A stretch of DNA of 64,000 nucleotides from contig JAYKKI010000006.1 in NCBI GenBank assembly GCA_039881145.1, positions 7,386,501-7,450,500 of the forward strand, read 5' to 3'. The notes under the pieces were generated by a model. That model did not search any database, was not told the DNA's origin, and worked only from the letters and a program-made list of their open reading frames with translations. Position numbers and translations under genes: made by a program. This stretch comes from Druceiella hillmani (Eukaryota; Arthropoda; Insecta; Lepidoptera; Hepialidae). This document shows positions 1 through 13,339 of the stretch, piece after piece (position 1 is the stretch's first letter; each line of letters starts with the position of its first letter).

Positions 1-3000
1 GCGATATCGACTTATACATATACATCTATCTCTTTTTATTATATTAATTTAATGATTTATATTTATCTTCAGTTAAACATAATTCATTTTTATAATTTCA
101 AAATAACTTGAAATGAAATCAAATCACTAAATATATTTCTTATTGAAATATAACTTCATTACTTAAAGGGTATTCGATAATTGTGCACAATGATCTTGTA
201 TTAATTAAATTGTATCAAGATTTTTATCATTAGGAGAGCGGTTCATGAATCGTTGTTTGCTTTTTTTCATATTTTGTTAATTAGAATCCGATTATTCTCT
301 TATTAATTTTATACCGGGTTAAATAATCCGATTCTCTTCTGACTTAAGGATTAGTCAGTTACAAAACTAAATATTTTTCAATATTTAGTTTTGTAACTGA
401 TTATCCATATCTTCAATTAGGTAATTGAGAGAATGAATCGTTGAAACACATACAATCAAAATGTTTCTTAATATGTACTTCGTTATGATTCATTTATTTG
501 ATGGTGATAAAAACTTCGTGAAAATGTATTTCTTTCTGACATATGGACTAATTGTACTCAAAACGAAATGGTAAATTCCCTTAAAATTTCCATGTCATAG
601 CCATACCATTCCATTTCCATACCAATATTTTTTAATATCACCTTTTGAGAATTGTGTTCGTTGATATGGTTTAATGCTTTGCCAGATATTATGTTTCCAT
701 GACATGTGAGTGATTTCATGAGGATTCCGTTTTCCATTTTGAGTTACAAAACCCTTAAAAGAAATTTGTCTTCTCCAACTGCTCATATTTTCATTCATAC
801 ATCTTCATTATTTTGTAAAAAACACCATCCGAAATATTTTTTTCCTTGTAGTTAATTTGGTATGGCAGTTACATAATTTTTTTCTTTAAACTACATTTAA
901 TATCGCGTTATATATGAATGTCGAAGAAGTCTGCTAATAAATAAATAATTCATATAATATCTTGAGCATTATACATTTAAATCACTCTTATTTGAATACA
1001 ACTAATATTATCACGAAAAAATCAATAAGATTCCACGACCTCTAAGTCCTGTGAGAAAAGAAAAAACCTCAAGTTTTCCCTACGCTTAACTTTTTATATG
1101 TATTCCAGCGAATTTGATATTATTACATAACCATAAATTATCTTTTGTTGGGTTTTTGAAAAAAAATTGAGTGCACTAAATAAATTTTGAATGGAAGAGT
1201 CAGGGATGTAGGTAATAATTAAAGCTCTCTTAGTATCTGCATTCTTTAACGCTTTCTTACCACGGGATTTTTTAACGTTAAATTATAAATAATATTAACT
1301 ATACAATTTACAAAATGTGGAAAAAGACGTCTATACTGAAAGAATTTGTGCGATGAAAAAAATGAATTCAGTTTTTAAAAAAGTTAAGAATTGGAAGGGA
1401 TATTGCAATGACCGAACATATTTTGAAATGTTTAAATTCATTCATTAATTGCTGTTTTTCCATTAATTCGTTCCTTTGGTATTAAGTTAGTTTTTGAAAT
1501 ATTTTTCATCCATTTTTTCTCAAAACAGGGTGACAATTTTTTCTTTCCATTGTCACCTCTAAACATAACAATAATATTTATGCTGTATTATCAAAGTAAT
1601 TAAGTGCAACTATTGGAAATTTAGAGATCTTCTAATTTGAATCATATCCTCATTAAAACTTATTATGACTATATAATCTATAAGAATCTCATTATTACGA
1701 CGAAATAATAAATTAAAATTCATTACCACTTATTCGACTTGCAAAATGAAAAGAGAAAAATAAATTATCTCTATTTCTATTTTACTTTGAGAATAAGAAA
1801 AATCATTTCCACACATAACATCGAATTGTAAATATTGACGTGAACTGAGGTGGAATAAGAAAAGCGCAAGAGGGTAAAACGATGACATATTAAGAGATGT
1901 TGAACTTTTTAAAACTCATTTTAAAATTAACTGATTTCAATAGTTTTGCAGTTTAAACAGTTGAGAGTTTTTCTTGAGAGACTGAAATATATTTTTAGTG
2001 CAAAAACCAAGACCTCTAGAAAATAAATTGTTAAATAGACTAATGTGTTTATACAGATTCCGGTAATTATCGGTAATTTTCAATATTTCAATATATAAAG
2101 AAAATACGTAAGTACACGAACATGGCAACGCCAGCTAGTCTTCCAACTGACAAAATAAATACTTCACTTCTTTGGAATGGAATATAAAAGGGCCCTAGGG
2201 TATTTAATAAGCGGTCCCCTGAGTTGCTACTGTATGCCTGGTGCAAGGTATGTGCAAATAATAAAAAGTAGAGCCAGTTCCAAACTTATTTATAATACTG
2301 ATCTAATTTTTTTCAAAGGTAAAAATCAACATGATAAAATAAACATAATTAATGACTACCACTTTATCTAACACGAGCGTTAATAATATCACAGTTTTTA
2401 TGCTTTTTTACTAAGTTAAAAAATATTCAAAAAACACAAACAAGAACATTGATTATCTGAAAATCATTAGGCATACCTGTCATCATGGTGAGAAATTTCT
2501 ATATTTTCATCTTAATTATTTTAAATAAACTAAAGATAGTTTGATATACTGAAAACATTTTCAGTTAAATTGCTACATTACTAATTTATTTTACTCATTT
2601 AATTTTAGATACTGTAACACAGGTTCCTAATAATGACACAGCATTTAGTGGGAATAATATTGGGGTTCATAATTGAAATCATTAAATAATAAAATAGAGT
2701 AACATTTTAATAGTTTGATATTTAATTATCAAAATATTAATAGCTTCTCTGGCAACATTTTAGAAATGCTTTGCTAAAACTGAATAATAAACCAATGATA
2801 TGAAGATGAAGTAGATAATTTTTCAGTAGAATTCTTCAGTAGACGTTCAAAAAAGAATGTCATGGGAAGCTTTCTTAATGTTATAAAAAATAACCTGTTT
2901 AAAGAAGGGAAAGATATCATGCGATGTTCCATTGAACGCGTGTGCGAGATTGCCCGTGCGGAAATGGATTAATACATTATTTTATTTTATATATTCAAAC

Positions 3001-3929
3001 TAAAGAATATTATTTAAACAAAACCATAATATACATGTTAAAGTGTGTGGTGATTTTAGCATTTATATTTAATTAGATTCTGTGGAGAAGCAATGGTTAA
3101 TTAATTTGTTTAGGTGATTTGATTTAAATTATGTGTTTTATTAAAAAAACAGAGCTGTTACCATATGCTTAACATGTGTTGTTTAACGTGAGCACAAACA
3201 TTTTCTTATTAAACTGTCCTATAAAGGAAACATATAATTGAAACGGACCATTGTGTGGAAACCTTTGAGTAAATAGATGAGAGTAAATACAGGATTAAAA
3301 AATGTAATTTTAACACCGAAACTTAACTTAATGCCTTCCAAGTTGTTTATAAGACTCAAATATTATGTATGACTCTTTCTTTAAAATATTAACTATTGTA
3401 CAAAATATATTTTTCTTTCAATGTCTGGGAGATGAAGGGAATACGGATAACTAGAGATATTTTGTATGATCCCTTAAGATTAACGCTCATTTACTAGTGA
3501 CAAAACATTCCATAACCAATATTTTTAAAATATTTCAACAATTACATTTGCAAGTAATATTTTCATACATAAGTACAAAAATTAAATTGTCGAAATTAAA
3601 ATTACATAGAAAATGATTCGTTCTAAGACTGCAAAGAAATAATGACAAAATACTGACATTAAAAATAAAGAACTAGCGAAATGAAAATTGATAGCAACTG
3701 AATTTGAGAACTTTTTCTTGAACATTCCTATTCTAACTATAAGAATTCTTCGATAGGTTCTGATTCGCTCGTCCCTGATACACTCAGCTGACAGACTTTA
3801 ATTTTGGTCATGTAACGTAGAGAAATATTTTGAAACCATTTGAATCATTTGTCAACAATTCTGAAGATTATGAGGACCGGAGAGGAGAGTAGGTTTACTA
3901 TAACAGTTGGATCTGTTATAGTAAACATT
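1..3929. other. AT-rich intergenic region, no gene recognised
   Basis: Very AT-rich sequence without a convincing ORF, splice-linked exon set or transposase motif. The short ORFs here (up to about 67 codons) have no recognisable domain and look like chance. Notable local structures are a 21-bp perfect hairpin at 355-400 and a 14-bp perfect hairpin at 3892-3925 just before the LINE relic, which may belong to it. Confidence 0.6.
355..400. repeat. Perfect inverted repeat (hairpin), 21-bp arms, 4-nt loop
   Basis: Arms 355-375 and 380-400 are perfect reverse complements around the loop TTTC. Beyond the arms the complementarity continues imperfectly (GGATTAG on the left against ATTATCC on the right, then CGATTCTCTT against a motif near 428-440), so the whole foldback may be 100-140 nt. 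It could be a small foldback transposon relic or a precursor-like hairpin. Neither can be decided from sequence alone. Confidence 0.8.
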
Positions 3930-4640
3930 GCTTCATCGCAAGTGCTTTTATTTGACGTATGTATCGACAGAAGCGCGTTTCTCAATTTGATGAAATATAA
4001 TAAAATTATTTTTACTTTTAACGCGGGTTGTAAGAGCGATCCTAAAAATTATCGTCCAATCTCAGTGTTGCCTATTGTTAACAATTTTTTTTGAAAAACT
4101 TTTATAACAGTAGCTTCTCTGTTACTTTAATATACATGAGATTTTACGTGATTAATATTTTGAACTTACCAGAAGAATATCCACGCAAGATGCTGGATTT
4201 CATCTCAGTAATACTATCTACGCAGCCTAGGAGAATTCGCAAGGTGCTTTACGGGTATTCTGCCAACTATCCCAAGTTCTGTTTGCGTGGATCATGACAT
4301 GCTTAGCATTAAGGTCATTTGTTACGGTATTGAGGGAGTGGCACTCGAACTTAAACGTATTATTAGTCAAATCCGAGCAATAGGTCTAAATTAAGTGCCT
4401 CAGAGATTATTCGAGACACCATCCTTTTATTTGCTTAAATTAATAATTTGCCACTCATGATAAGAAATATGTTCAATATTGTTTATTCGTCGATGAGACC
4501 TCTTTGATTTTCAAATTGAAAAGGAAAAGAGACGACCTAACAAATATGTCTTTATAAAAGCTTTGTTAAAGGGAATCCATGTTCTTAATAAAAGTAACAA
4601 AATAATAATTAATAAACATAAATTTATATTACAAACAATC
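3930..4640 (+). pseudogene. Degenerate LINE (non-LTR retrotransposon) reverse transcriptase fragment
   Basis: Reverse transcriptase blocks appear in the correct order but in different frames. Near 4041-4090 there is the block DPKNYRPISVLPIVNNFFEK. Near 4275-4345 there is CVDHDMLSIKVICYGIEG, the usual 'AFDCVDHDxLxxKLxxYGI' region. Near 4394-4450 there is a VPQ-like box and an INNLPL remnant of the 'INDLP' block. Near 4480-4520 there is FVDETSLIF, the decayed catalytic box (normally F/YADD), in which the paired catalytic Asp is broken. The order and spacing match jockey/RTE-like LINE reverse transcriptases. Multiple frameshifts and the altered active site show that it is dead. No endonuclease domain or poly(A) tail was recognised. 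Clade assignment is uncertain. Confidence 0.8.
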
Positions 4641-5563
4641 AATAAGTCCATTTTTTAAAAAGTGTTCATTTTTAAAAAAAAATGCCTGATGATGTAATAC
4701 ACGTTCCCGGGGTGAAAATTATTTCGCATATAAGCACATGTTTAGTTCAAACTCTTATCTATTACGAGTATATAAAACGATTTTGTTGATAATAAAGATG
4801 TGCAGATATCGATATAATTATATAATTTTTAACTATAATTAAAACAATTAATTGATTTAATTGTAGACATATGGACCACAGTGATGTTTAAGCAATTTCA
4901 ATAGTCGTACTTGATATGATTATCTAAAATTAATCTACTCACAATTCAATTGGCATATACACGGACTTGCAGGTCTTACCACTTATTAAGTTATCAACCC
5001 TAACAGTTAATTTTTATTTACGTTCAGAAATGTTATATCTTGTAGTGTTATCTTTGTAATCAGCTCCTTTTTAATTACAATAGTTTTTTTTGTTACTTTG
5101 GCGTCATCTCAATGTGGTTATACTTAAAAATTATATTATAAATAAACAGAAATTTCTTTAAAAACGTTGATTTTTTCCCTGCTATGATCAAACAAATATA
5201 TTTCAACATTTTTACAGATTTAAATTTATTTAAATAATAACACTCTAAAATACGACTGTCAATAAAATTACGACTTTTATATTCCTAACATAACAACAAG
5301 CTCTTGAAAGTTACATTCGATATTAATCACAGGCTGAAGCGAAGCGATAAAGCCTGTGTGTTCATTATCATTAGTAAATATCGCAATTGGCTGGTTACAG
5401 GCAATGTACAATAAATTAACTAGTTTTGTAGGATGGCAGGAGTATATTTTTAGAAATGTCCGCAAGTAATGTTTCCTAATGATAACGGTTTTAAAGGAAT
5501 ATTTATCGATGTATTATTCATTTCAAGGTAATTGTATTGACTTATGAAATATAAGAAAAAAAA

Positions 5564-5568
5564 CTATG

Positions 5569-5665
<97 letters not shown>
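5564..5665. repeat. (TA)n microsatellite
   Basis: About 100 bp of alternating TA with a few TG interruptions. The 127-codon minus-strand ORF across it ends in a Tyr-Ile run that is only the translation of this repeat. Confidence 0.95.
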
Positions 5666-5667
<2 letters not shown>

Positions 5668-6581
5668 TATACACATGGTTGTAAGTCTTTAATATATGAG
5701 TTTCAGAAAGTTTCAGTATGAGTTTTAATATATGAGTTGCATTTGCCTTTATAATTAAATTCTTTGTTGCTATATTGATAAATTTATGAACCAAATAATT
5801 CATGAAGTTGTTATGGAATGTTTTGTCACTAGTAAATGAGATTTCTTTCATTGAGACTGATGATTTGTTTTTCACTTTTAATGGACAATTTTTTATTGCA
5901 ATGTACTTTATTCTTATTATGGTGTGGTGTTGTTGGATCATAGTCATAGTTTACTTGTTCATAAAACGTAACGGGTACGAATTGGCCTTAGACATGTAAA
6001 GTGTATGACGGATTGGATGTAAAATTTTGTCTACAGTTTAAGGAAAAATTAACTATCATAGGAAGATTTATACTTTTTTATGTCCTTACAAGAAGTTTTT
6101 TTTTGGGAAAGTTAAAGTCAGCAATTCTAATAATAAACTAAAAATTAAGGACACAAACGTTCATCTTATTAATTTGCATATGTTTAAACTTTTCACCTGT
6201 GTCAAATTAATTTCACTTATCAAAATTGAGGTATATATTTAAGTTGAGTATATAAGATTATTTTAGGATAAACTAGTAAATTATTTATATTGCCGGTAGA
6301 GAGTATTATTTAATATCTCGAGTTTAACTAATCACGCGAATATTTATTTAGGCAATTTTTTGCATTTTCGTTTGTTAGACTTTGTTCTCAATCCAATGTC
6401 GCCAACATGGTATATTGAAACACATAAATAATAAATGAATCCATCGATCTATAAAAATATGGAAATAAAATTATTTTGTCGCTTAATCAAAATCATAATT
6501 TCGAAAGGAATATCATGGGTTCAATAAGTATTAATTCACTTGAATAATAAACAGGTTCGATTACGAATCAGACACACACAA

Positions 6582-6583
<2 letters not shown>

Positions 6584-6628
<45 letters not shown>
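6584..6628. repeat. (TA)n microsatellite with palindromic flanks
   Basis: Pure TA tract bounded by AATAC on the left and GTATT on the right, so the palindrome extends beyond the repeat itself. Confidence 0.9.
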
Positions 6629-6631
<3 letters not shown>

Positions 6632-9304
6632 TTTCTGTAAACTATCTATAAATATTAACATCAATCCTTAAATACGTTACCTCGTTACCTAGACAACATA
6701 TATATGTACATGGTTTCTGAGGCCTGTAATGGGCGCTATATCTCTGCGGTAAATTTCATATTAAATTTCATATTAGTTTCCATTGACCCATTATTAATAA
6801 TTTAATTATGTTAATACTACCGAATGTGGGTTTAGTTAATTGGTTATTACGGTGCAACCCTGTCAAAGCATTCGTGTCCTTTAAAGACTTGCAAATATTT
6901 CGTGTTTCATTAAGCTTTTACAACCATATGATTGGAAGTACGACGAATGTTTTTGCAAGACGGTCCAATTTTAACGAGACGTCAAGGGAAAACTTAGTTG
7001 CAAAAATCCACATTTATACAAAACTTCCGAATCGATTTTGTTTAAATTATTATTAGCTTGCAACGGCAGTATTTAATATTATTTGCGTTTCATTGTTTTT
7101 AAACTTTATTATTGATGACGATCCAGATAGGAATGAATAAACTTTCGTGAAAATGTTTAAGTAAATTATGCGGTCGCATTATATTTATGTTCTAATGGTA
7201 CAAACATTTTTTTTTTTAAATTCGTACGAAAGCATCACTTGTGATTACGGATATTTCATCTCACGATGGCAATCCACAGCAAGATGTTTACACATGTCGT
7301 CATGTGTGTGTACATATTATGCACATTCACGAAAAAGTGCCTTCTGATTCCTACGTGAAAATATTTCATCTCACGAAGACATTAACCGACAGCAAGGCGA
7401 GTACCTCCTTGTTAACTGCTTTTATGACATGAAAGATCTAAGCAAAATAATTGATATAAATTTTATTAGGAAAGCCTAGACTGATGAAATAAAAATCATA
7501 CTAAAACAGCTTTGAATACTTCATTTGACACCACTAAAATTTTCATACGAATATTTTAGACCCTTAATTATTGGGATACGTAAGAGGTAATATATTTTAT
7601 TTCTATGACAAATTTGAAGTTAATGCAAGAAACAATTTCTGAGAAAAACTGTTGTGACTGAATAGAACGTGAGTGAATTTATAAGTGTTCGTTTTCTTCG
7701 TGAGTGATTTTTTAAATGTTCGTTTTGTTAATTCAATCGGTGAACAAAAAACAAATAGTGTCAAATAAAATGCAACGTTCAGTTTTATAATTCATTCATT
7801 ATGGTCTATTAGTATTTTGTATATTAAAGGTATGCTATTAGAACTCTGGCTCATTTATGATTTTGGTCAATTGATATTCCCCTTGTTCCGCGTAACATAT
7901 ATTTTTTTTAAATACGATATAATTAATCGTAGCAACAAGACAGACATTTATTCCTTACGGAAATATTAAAGTAATATGTCGTAGTCGAAATAATGGAAAC
8001 CCTTCAGGTATTCTAAACACGCTAAACATACCGGACAAACGAACTTATTTTTCATGAAACATAGATTAAGACATAAGTAAGGTTTGGGATCGTGAAAATA
8101 TAGCTAGCTGCTTATTGCATTATTTACTTTCGTAACTTGGAATGCAAACTTGAAAAGTATAATCTAATCTGCATTTAAAAATAACTTTTTTGTAATAGTT
8201 CCTCCCTTAGTTTCCATTGCGTGGAGTGAGTGTAATAAAAACAGAGCTTCGTAATATTTCAGCGGCTTGTCGATTACAGTGAAATTTATTGTACCTGAAA
8301 GGGAACTATTTTGTCTATTAGACAGTAATGTAATCTTATAAATGGCCGCAGCTTGATTTAATAAACACAACTACTAGTATAACATTTGTAAGACAGCGTG
8401 CCACGTAATTAAGGACGTCGATGATTAATAAGCAGCTATTGATATGTCACTATCCTATAACTAATGTCTAGTTCACAAAATCTCAGAATATGAATATTTT
8501 AGTTGAATTGCAGATACAATACACCTTTATAATACCAAAATAAGTTTATACTATGTGGCGCAAATCATTTTTCATATAACTCGCTCATCGTATCTGTGTA
8601 CGCGTACAACCAGATTTTAGTTTATGTGTGAAATTAGACTCAAATATAAGAAATACTGACAGTTCCATTCAAATCGTTATCACAATTCTTTAACTATAAA
8701 CGAATAGTTAATATATGATTTACATACAGGCTACTTTTACATTTGAAATTACAAGCAATATTCCCTATTCACTATGATATTATTTTATATCATATGATAC
8801 TTAACAAATAAAAGTAACAGGTAGTAAATAGAAAAATAAGTTACGCCGTTTGCCATTTGCTCACTTATAAATCAGCACAAATTGAAAGGTACAATTGGGT
8901 TAATTTCTTATTAAATTTCACTTACGACCACATTCGTGCAGAAAATTGAAATATTTCAGATTTATTAGTTTTTAGGGATAGATATATATAAGGGTCAGAA
9001 AAGTAAAATAAAAAAAAAAACATGTAGAATGACAACTGAATGACTTACAATATGTACACGGTATACATTTTTGCTTCTTCTTAGATTCAGAACAGCAATG
9101 ATTCAATTAATGTGAGATGTTATTTGCTCGATATGCTTGGTGGATAAATGTTTACCGGACAATTAAATTTATAAATACTTTACTTCGATGTCTTGACTCA
9201 CTCCATTTACTGCTTGGATTTGGGCGTAAAAAATAAGTAAAAGAATATGAATAAGGTCTCTACTGATTTCCTTTCTACTTGTCTACTTGGCATTATTTAA
9301 CAGA

Positions 9305-9440
9305 TTTTTAGGTTCTGTATTGGAAAAGAAAAAAACGGAACCCTCATAAGACAACTCACTTCTTAGTCGGTCTATCCGTTTGATTGTCTTCAAAGCTGTT
9401 TTTTTTTCAGAGAGAGTTTAAGATACAAATTTAACACAGT
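9305..9440 (+). repeat. Dispersed repeat copy (ACGGAACCCT...CCGTxTG family)
   Basis: Contains ACGGAACCCTCATAAGA, a GGTCTATCCGTTTG stretch and TTTTTTTCAGAGAGAGTTTA in the same order as the copies at 10720, 21980 and 53060. The pattern resembles a repeat widespread in insect genomes ('GGTTCCGTA ... CGGAACCCT ... TGTCCGTCTGTC'). Family assignment is from memory of that pattern and is not verified. Confidence 0.5.
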
Positions 9441-10565
9441 GGTAAAGAATCTAAGTATATCTAGGGAAATTTCCTCAACAATATTCATATGAAAATTTTA
9501 GTACAGATGATATACACGAAATATTTATTTCTAATTCTTTGTATCGTGTGAAATATCAATGTATTATTATGTGAAAGAAAGGTTTAAAACTATCCTTGTC
9601 CACAATATTATGAAAGATAGTTTTAGCGATATTGATAAAGAGAACCACAAGAAAAAAATTTCCCCTTTTTATCTTTGAAAAGTTGCCAGAAATATATTTA
9701 AGGTTTTAGAAAATACAATTGCAATAATTCTTTATTTTACAGCTTTCGATACATTTACATGTTTTAATCGGAAAAAATAATATTAATTTTACAATTTTTT
9801 TTAAATATTACATATCCTTAAATATCTACGTAATTTTCCTGAATTTGTAAGGTACTTTTTTTTGTAAGGTTCGCTTGTATTTAACGGTTTTATTTGTATT
9901 TTTCATATTCGTTATGTAGGTGAAACAAAAGGATCGATAATGGTATTGGTAATTGAACAATGGAAAAGTATTTCAAAAATATCCTAACAGAAAATTACTA
10001 TTAAACCCTAGTATTTTGCTATTTGGGTATATTTGACCCGAAGTAATTATTTCGCATGAAGCGTAAATATTATCTACACCGTTTATTGACTATACTTGTT
10101 AGAGATAATGTTTATTAAACAATAGGCAATGAGTCCGTTTTAAATCACTTTTTAACAATTTTTTTTGTCACTTGCATTCTATTCGGCTCACTCTAATTCA
10201 ACTCAAAGGATATAAATATAAGGGATACTTTAGTTGATTAAAATTATAACAATTTATATCCTTTGTTTGTATTGAAATAAAGTGTCTATTTGTCATGTGG
10301 GCGGTGTTGGTTTTGGATTGTGTCTTGAATTTATGATTATGAATTCTGTGTCGATGTTGAGACAGAAATTTTTACCACGTAAATTAGTATTAGTTGAAGT
10401 GGCATCTTGAAAGCTATAGTAATGAAAACTATCAGAATGTGGAAAAAAAACTGTCACATCCACCAACTATTTTCATTTGATTTCAAAGCTTTAAAGCATT
10501 TTTTAAATAAACATTTGCAATCCAACCTCTATATAAAAATCTATGACAGGAACCGCTTCTTTTCA

Positions 10566-10587
10566 TATTCTATCTGCAGATAGAATA
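10566..10587. repeat. Perfect 22-bp palindrome
   Basis: TATTCTATCTG followed immediately by its exact reverse complement. No loop and no known function. Confidence 0.8.
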
Positions 10588-10719
10588 GAAAAAGTGCCGT
10601 TTGTTGAATTCAGAAGAATTTATAATAATATTTTACGACTGTTTTCCGAGCATACGGTGCTTTATTGCCAATTCCTGGAGAACGCAGATCTAATGAGGAG
10701 TGCTTGAATTAATTTTTCA

Positions 10720-10830
10720 AAAACGGTGGTTGTCCGTCTGCCTCTCTTTCAGTCACAATGGCTTTTCTCAGGAAATATATAACGTAAAAACTTGAAATAT
10801 GGCACATTGATAAAATACACTGTCTGAATG
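10720..10830 (+). repeat. Dispersed repeat copy (CCGTCTG...TTCTCAGGAA family)
   Basis: Shares TGTCCGTCTG, the TGGCTTTTCTCAGGAA segment and the following ACTTGAAATATGGCAC with the copies near 9305 and 53060. It starts truncated compared with those copies. Confidence 0.45.
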
Positions 10831-11339
10831 GAATTAATTGACAAAAATACGGGAAACATCGCAGGCATGCAACATGGTAAACAGAAAAGTAAATTATTTA
10901 ACATTCCTGTAATATGTGGGATATTTTTTATCAATTTATAAGTATTACAAAATTATATATTAATCAATTTTTCTTCCCGTAATACGATTAAAGATTTTTC
11001 TTTTTTTATTTCTTTAAGATTTTTCTCTTCTGCAACTAATATTAGAATGGCTCAACATTTAAAACCGAATAAGGTGTTATTGTAAGGTACCCCGCCTTTA
11101 AGTTCGAAAACGGGATGAGATATGAAAAACAAAAATTAATTTATTATCGTGTTACTTTGTACTTAAATAACCACGGAATCCCTTTTTCGATACTAAATTG
11201 AAAATCATTGCATGTGCCTAAGTACTCGTATGTACGAGACCCCAGTAGTGCTTAACAAATTTATCTTCTCCGCAGATACATAAGTAAAATGAAGTAAGCG
11301 TTTTTACGTTCTTTTAATAATTTTTTTACATCAGACTAA

Positions 11340-11498
11340 CCCACCCTGTAAAACTAGATATCAAATTATAAAGACAAAGTAGGGTTAACGAAATATTAAA
11401 ATATTGGTAATAATTCTGTTTCTAAGCTAAAAAGCCATTACCGTAATTCAGTCTGTGGTTTCTTCAGTGCGGCATAGTCAGTTTATTAGACAGCAGCA
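11340..11498 (+). promoter_or_regulatory. Upstream/5' UTR block of receptor gene A, conserved with gene B
   Basis: Two blocks align with the region upstream of gene B. The distal block (about 11352-11423) contains AGGGTTAA, ATTAAAATATTG.TAATAA and TGTTTCT in matching order and spacing. The proximal block (about 11460-11495) contains TTTCTTC, GGCATAGT and AGACAGCA just before the ATG. TCAGT at 11464-11468 and 11478-11482 fits the arthropod initiator consensus, so transcription probably starts within about 35 nt of the ATG. Matches outside the coding region suggest shared core promoter and 5' UTR, although recent common ancestry is an alternative reason for similarity. Confidence 0.65.
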
Positions 11499-12269
11499 AT
11501 GGCTAATATGGAAACAGATTGGTCTATAAAAAAATGCCTTAATCCCTTAACGATTTTTCAAGCATTTTGTTTTATAAAACGAGATTGTCTACTACAATTG
11601 AACGGATATGAACTCCATTATAAGGCGTGGATTTTTCTATATATTTTCATCCACATATTCGCCCGAATCTACTATTTTTACTTTAGCGACAGTCCTCCGA
11701 ATAATATAGTTATAATAGTGGAATTTGTGTTATTATTTACTATGATCATTGCTTTAATCTGGATTAATTTTATATCTCAAAGTTTGTTCACCGCAATGTA
11801 CGGAAGAATCATTGAAATTGACAAGAAACTAAAACTTTACCACAAAGTTGAAATTTACGTAAACATGAAAAGAATTAGCTTCGTAATGACGATACTCATA
11901 TTTGTGTTTAATATAGTCATGAAAATTATTGATCCCATTCCTCTATCTTGGAAATTCGTTACCAGCCAGAAAATACGTAATATGCAAACTGCCTGTGCAT
12001 TGACCATTGAAATGTGTAACTTAATACAATTAGTCAGAGCAGTAAAAACTCGTTTCTCTTTTTTACGTAATGAAATGAAACGACTGGAACGAAATAATGG
12101 CGCACACCGAGATAATATCATTTGCATCAATATGGTGAACAATGTCGTGCTTGATATAAATCCTACTGAAGACGATGTAGAAGATAACATTGGCATTTTG
12201 GATACGTATGACCTTTACTACAAGTTACTGGAAGTTTGTGATATGTTAAATGCAGCATTCAGTGTGCAA
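11499..12269 (+). CDS. Gene A exon 1 (residues 1-257)
   Basis: Encodes the cytoplasmic N terminus ([12 protein letters not shown]...) and the first four membrane segments plus the following intracellular loop with the conserved [18 protein letters not shown] stretch. Reading through the donor adds only Val-Ile-Ser and a stop, which is why an unspliced ORF looks like a complete 260-residue protein. The donor is CAA|GTAATT at 12269/12270, identical in position and type to gene B. Confidence 0.95.
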
Positions 12270-13175
12270 GTAATTAGTTAATAATCTATTTCATTTTAAT
12301 ATATAATCTGAAAGTTTAATGGTAAAAGCTGAAATTATTTAAAAAAATTAAAAGTGTACCATACATTTTAAAGTATACAAGGGGAACGTATCAATATCCT
12401 TGTGCTTTTTACATCCGTTACAAAAACATTTACCTTTTGGCTAATTTGTTGTAAGAGTAATTTTTTGTTTAATTTGTTTTTCAGCTATTTTTTTACGTAA
12501 TTGCAGCATTATTACGTGTATTAGGATTGGTCAACATTTATCTCCATGCTCCATTCGATAAGGTATTACTTTAATTATTCCCATAAAAATTATAACTACT
12601 AACTCATTTCCAACATTTTTACAAATATTTAATTAATATATTGATATTAATTAAATATTTGTTTAACATCTTTATGGGCATTTAAATAAAATATTAAAAC
12701 GTTTATTAAAATATATATAGCCATATCTTTAAAGTCTCTTCCTTAGCAAATAATGTTATTAGATACGGAAAATTAATATCATTAATCTGTTTAATTGAGG
12801 TTATTTTAGTAGTATTAAGATAATCGACATATTAAAAAAATTAAACCATTTGAAAAATGGGTTGGGGAAGGGGAAGGGGAAGGGGAAGGGGAAGGGGAAG
12901 GGGAAGGGGAAGGGGAAGGGGAAGGGGAAGGGGAAGGGGAAGGGGAAGGGGAAGGGGAAGGGGAAGGGGAAGGGGAAGGGGAAGGGGAAGGGGAAGGGGA
13001 AGGGGAAGGGGAAGGGGAAGGGGAAGGGGAAGGGGAAGGGGTAGGGGAAGGGGAAGGGGAAGGGGAAGGGGAAGGGGAAGGGGAAGGGGAAGGGGAAGGG
13101 GAAGGGGAAGGGGAAGGGAAGGGGAAGGGGAAGGGGAAGGGGAAGGGGAAGGGGAAGGGGAAGGGGAAGGGGAAG

Positions 13176-13211
<36 letters not shown>

Positions 13212-13213
13212 TA

Positions 13214-13248
<35 letters not shown>

Positions 13249-13263
13249 ATCTATCTATCTATC

Positions 13264-13339
<76 letters not shown>

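Larger units (their letters stand above)
4641..11339. other. AT-rich intergenic region upstream of receptor gene A
   Basis: No gene recognised. It holds two TA microsatellites (5564-5665 and 6584-6628), a local partial duplication around 7251-7400 (the phrase ATTTCATCTCACGA occurs twice about 115 bp apart), two copies of a dispersed CCGTCTGT-type repeat (about 9305-9440 and 10720-10830) and a 22-bp perfect palindrome at 10566-10587. The ORFs at 5564-5947 (minus) and 6808-7056 (plus) are microsatellite-driven or lack any domain. Confidence 0.5.

Noticed and set aside
11855..12196. 113-codon ORF antisense to gene A exon 1
   Set aside because: Shadow of the receptor coding sequence on the opposite strand, with no independent domain.
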